A stretch of DNA of 64,000 bases from Echinometra lucunter (lineage: Eukaryota; Echinodermata; Echinoidea; Camarodonta; Echinometridae): contig CM057151.1 in NCBI GenBank assembly GCA_029962745.1, forward strand, positions 35,144,938 to 35,208,937, in the 5' to 3' direction. Of this stretch, positions 62,016 to 64,000 are shown one piece after another (the stretch's first letter is position 1; the number at the start of each line of letters is the position of its first letter). Made by a program: the position numbers and the translations under genes. The notes beneath the pieces are model-generated. The model saw only the letters and a program-made list of their open reading frames with translations, ran no database searches and had not been told where the DNA came from.

Positions 62016-63083
62016 CTTTAGAGAAAACAAATAAATTCATCTTCAATACATACTGCACAATACAGTTCAAGCTCAAACATAATATATTCCGATTCTCATC
62101 GACCATAATAATGAGAAAACAATTAAAGTATATACTTAAGGATGTATCTATACATGATAACAGAAAAATGAGGAGAATGTGAAAACTCTGCAAAGTTTTG
62201 TGCAGTATGTAGCGTATCTCAAGGCATGCAAAATGTTAGAATAAAAGAGATTACGATTGTTTTGAAGGCCTCACTGAAACCACATACCAAGAATCATCTT
62301 TCGTGTGAAATTCAGAACAAGATCAAAAGTTGCTTTTGGGGTGAGAAAAACAGAATTTCGAAATAATCCCTGAGCTAGAAGTAGCCATTTTTAAACATTA
62401 AAAGAAAGCATGATGAATGTCATTTGTCACCCAGACTATTAAAGATGTTGGATAATCATCAGCATGGATAATCTCATGTCATCCTTATCAAAAACACAGA
62501 ACCAATTAACCTTCATTCCCTGGCAACTGCAATTAATCACTACCAAATGTGGTATCATATCTTAGTTTCATATACAAGTACACAACAACTGTCCGCTGTG
62601 CCAACCCCCCCCCCCCCCTCAGCTTGATATCTTGCATGTATATCCTTACCAATATAACAATATAAAATACCAAATAATTATATTCATTGCTAGTGAATCT
62701 CAATCCCCATCTATTGCATATGGATCTACCATTCCTTCCGAACAGGACTGCCAAGCTGTGCGACCCCCCCCCCCCCCCACACACACACACACACATGTAC
62801 ACCTAAATATCTTATGTCATCATTATCAACTGTGGGTAATAAGTTAATACTCATTCCTCCTAAATTTCAATTAAGCAATCTCTACCTACACATAGTATCA
62901 TATCACATATGCATACATTTACATATTACATCAACTATCTGTTACATACAGCACTGCCATGCATGCATGCTGTATTGGTATTAACCCCCCTTGTATCTTA
63001 CAAGACAAATGTACAGGAGTCCATGTTGAAACTTTCTTGCACATAGATATGCTTAACTTTTTTGTGTGTGTGTTTGTGAAATG

Positions 63084-63522
63084 TCACTTGGTCTACTCCC
63101 ACTTTGTCTAATGCCCGTTTGGCCTCATCCCACATTGTTGTAATCCCATTTGGTCCACAACCACTTTGTCTAATAATCATTTGGTCTAATTGCCACTTAG
63201 TCCATTTACCATTTCATCTAATTTCCAGTTAGGCTATCTCCATTTAGTCCAACATCCTCTTGGTCTAACAAAACTTAGTCTGATTGGACGAACTGGTAAT
63301 AGACCAAATAGTCATTAAACGAAATGAGGAAAACTAAGTAGACAAAGTGGTAATTAGACCATTTGATCATTAGACAAAATGACAAATAGCCAAAGAGGGT
63401 ATTAGACCAAGTGATGATTGGCCAAAATGGCAATTAGACCAAAATGACAGTAGACTGAATGGGTTTAGCCATAGGTGTTAGACAATCTGGCAATTAGACC
63501 AACTGGTAGTAGTCCAATTGGT
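63084..63522. repeat. long palindrome built of short GGTCTAAT words
   Basis: The left half repeats words such as TTTGGTCTAATTGCCA, CACTTTGTCTAAT and CATTTAGTCCA every 15-22 bp. The right half repeats their complements (TGGCAATTAGACCA, AAAGTGGTAATTAGACC). The switch is at about 63290. Confidence 0.85.
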
Positions 63523-63784
63523 TATAAACTTTTTTTTTTCTTTCATCCTCAATAGTTTTTTTTTTTTGGTTGCTTATTTGTACGTTTCAAATAGAAAAAG
63601 GGAGCCAGCTAGCTATTCATTCATGTGTGAACAAGCCTTGAATGGTTTCAAAATAAGTGTTCTTGTAACTTGACAGATGCTGTGTTTAATAGACCCTGAC
63701 AGGAGCAGGCACGCAGGGATGGTTACAGAGTCTGTCTCGCTTCATCATTGCCCAAGGGTTATCACGTGCTATAATTAAGTATAA

Positions 63785-64000
63785 AGTCAAGTTCTGGTCA
63801 TGCAATTACACCATGAAAGACACTGTCTGGAAGTAAATGGGAAAGAGTGATTAGACCAGATGTAAGAATCGGTGTATTTTATGAGATTTTGGGATCTTCA
63901 AAAAGATGAGAAATTGCCTCCATCTTGCTGAAAGTCAAATGCACTGCACATGAGACACAAATGTGCCATGAAAGTTTGGTCCAAAATCTGCAGCTTTTCC
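63785..64000. repeat. dispersed repeat family R1, copy 4 (cut by window edge)
   Basis: AAGTTCTGGTCATGCAATTACACC, GAAAGACACTGTCTGG, AAATGCACTGCACATGAGACACAA and AAAGTTTGGTCCAAAATC follow the R1 order. Confidence 0.65.

Larger units (their letters stand above)
62016..64000. other. srGAP intron 5' of the last F-BAR boundary
   Basis: No exon was recognised from 62016 to the window edge. The stretch holds two poly-C tracts (62605, 62763 with a CA repeat), the 63084 palindrome and a fourth R1 repeat copy that runs off the end. Confidence 0.5.

Overview
The window is intron-rich animal nuclear DNA. It is AT-rich, has GT-AG introns and many microsatellites, and is dense in short terminal-inverted-repeat (TIR) elements. 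Repeat types such as the GTCTCGCCCACC satellite-transposon, tRNA-derived SINEs with ATT tails and CAGGGCCCCATTTCATAAAAA foldbacks, together with the protein sequences, suggest a marine deuterostome invertebrate, probably an echinoderm such as a sea urchin. That placement is an inference from pattern memory, not a search result.

Two cellular genes lie tail to tail. On the + strand, 2909-32654 holds 25 coding exons of MSH4, the meiotic MutS homologue. Every splice phase joins cleanly into about 902 codons. Only a short 5' end is missing or unproven; a weak candidate first exon lies at 440-539. On the - strand, 62015 down to 39940 holds 12 coding exons of a SLIT-ROBO Rho GTPase-activating protein (srGAP). 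They cover the region after the F-BAR domain, the whole RhoGAP domain, an SH3 domain and a short proline-rich C terminus (527 codons). Its F-BAR exons lie beyond the right edge. The 7.3 kb between the two stop codons holds decayed copies of the last MSH4 exon, a LINE 3' end, a dispersed repeat, a TIR element and a long AT-rich tract that may be the srGAP 3' UTR.

A third protein gene, 18022-20376 (+), is an uninterrupted 784-codon hAT-like transposase. It sits in a 3.75 kb element with inverted CAGGGTTCC ends, inside the MSH4 intron just before a 13-bp microexon.

The most unusual signals are in MSH4. The exon encoding the segment after Walker B is preceded by three decayed head-to-tail copies of itself. 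The last coding exon is followed by at least two decayed copies. The splice acceptor of a third exon has been duplicated by a near-perfect 238-bp tandem repeat. Introns also hold two arrays of a 157-bp unit that carries perfect DR1-type nuclear-receptor motifs, nested TTAA-flanked elements, long foldbacks, tRNA-derived SINEs and several MITE families shared between the two genes.
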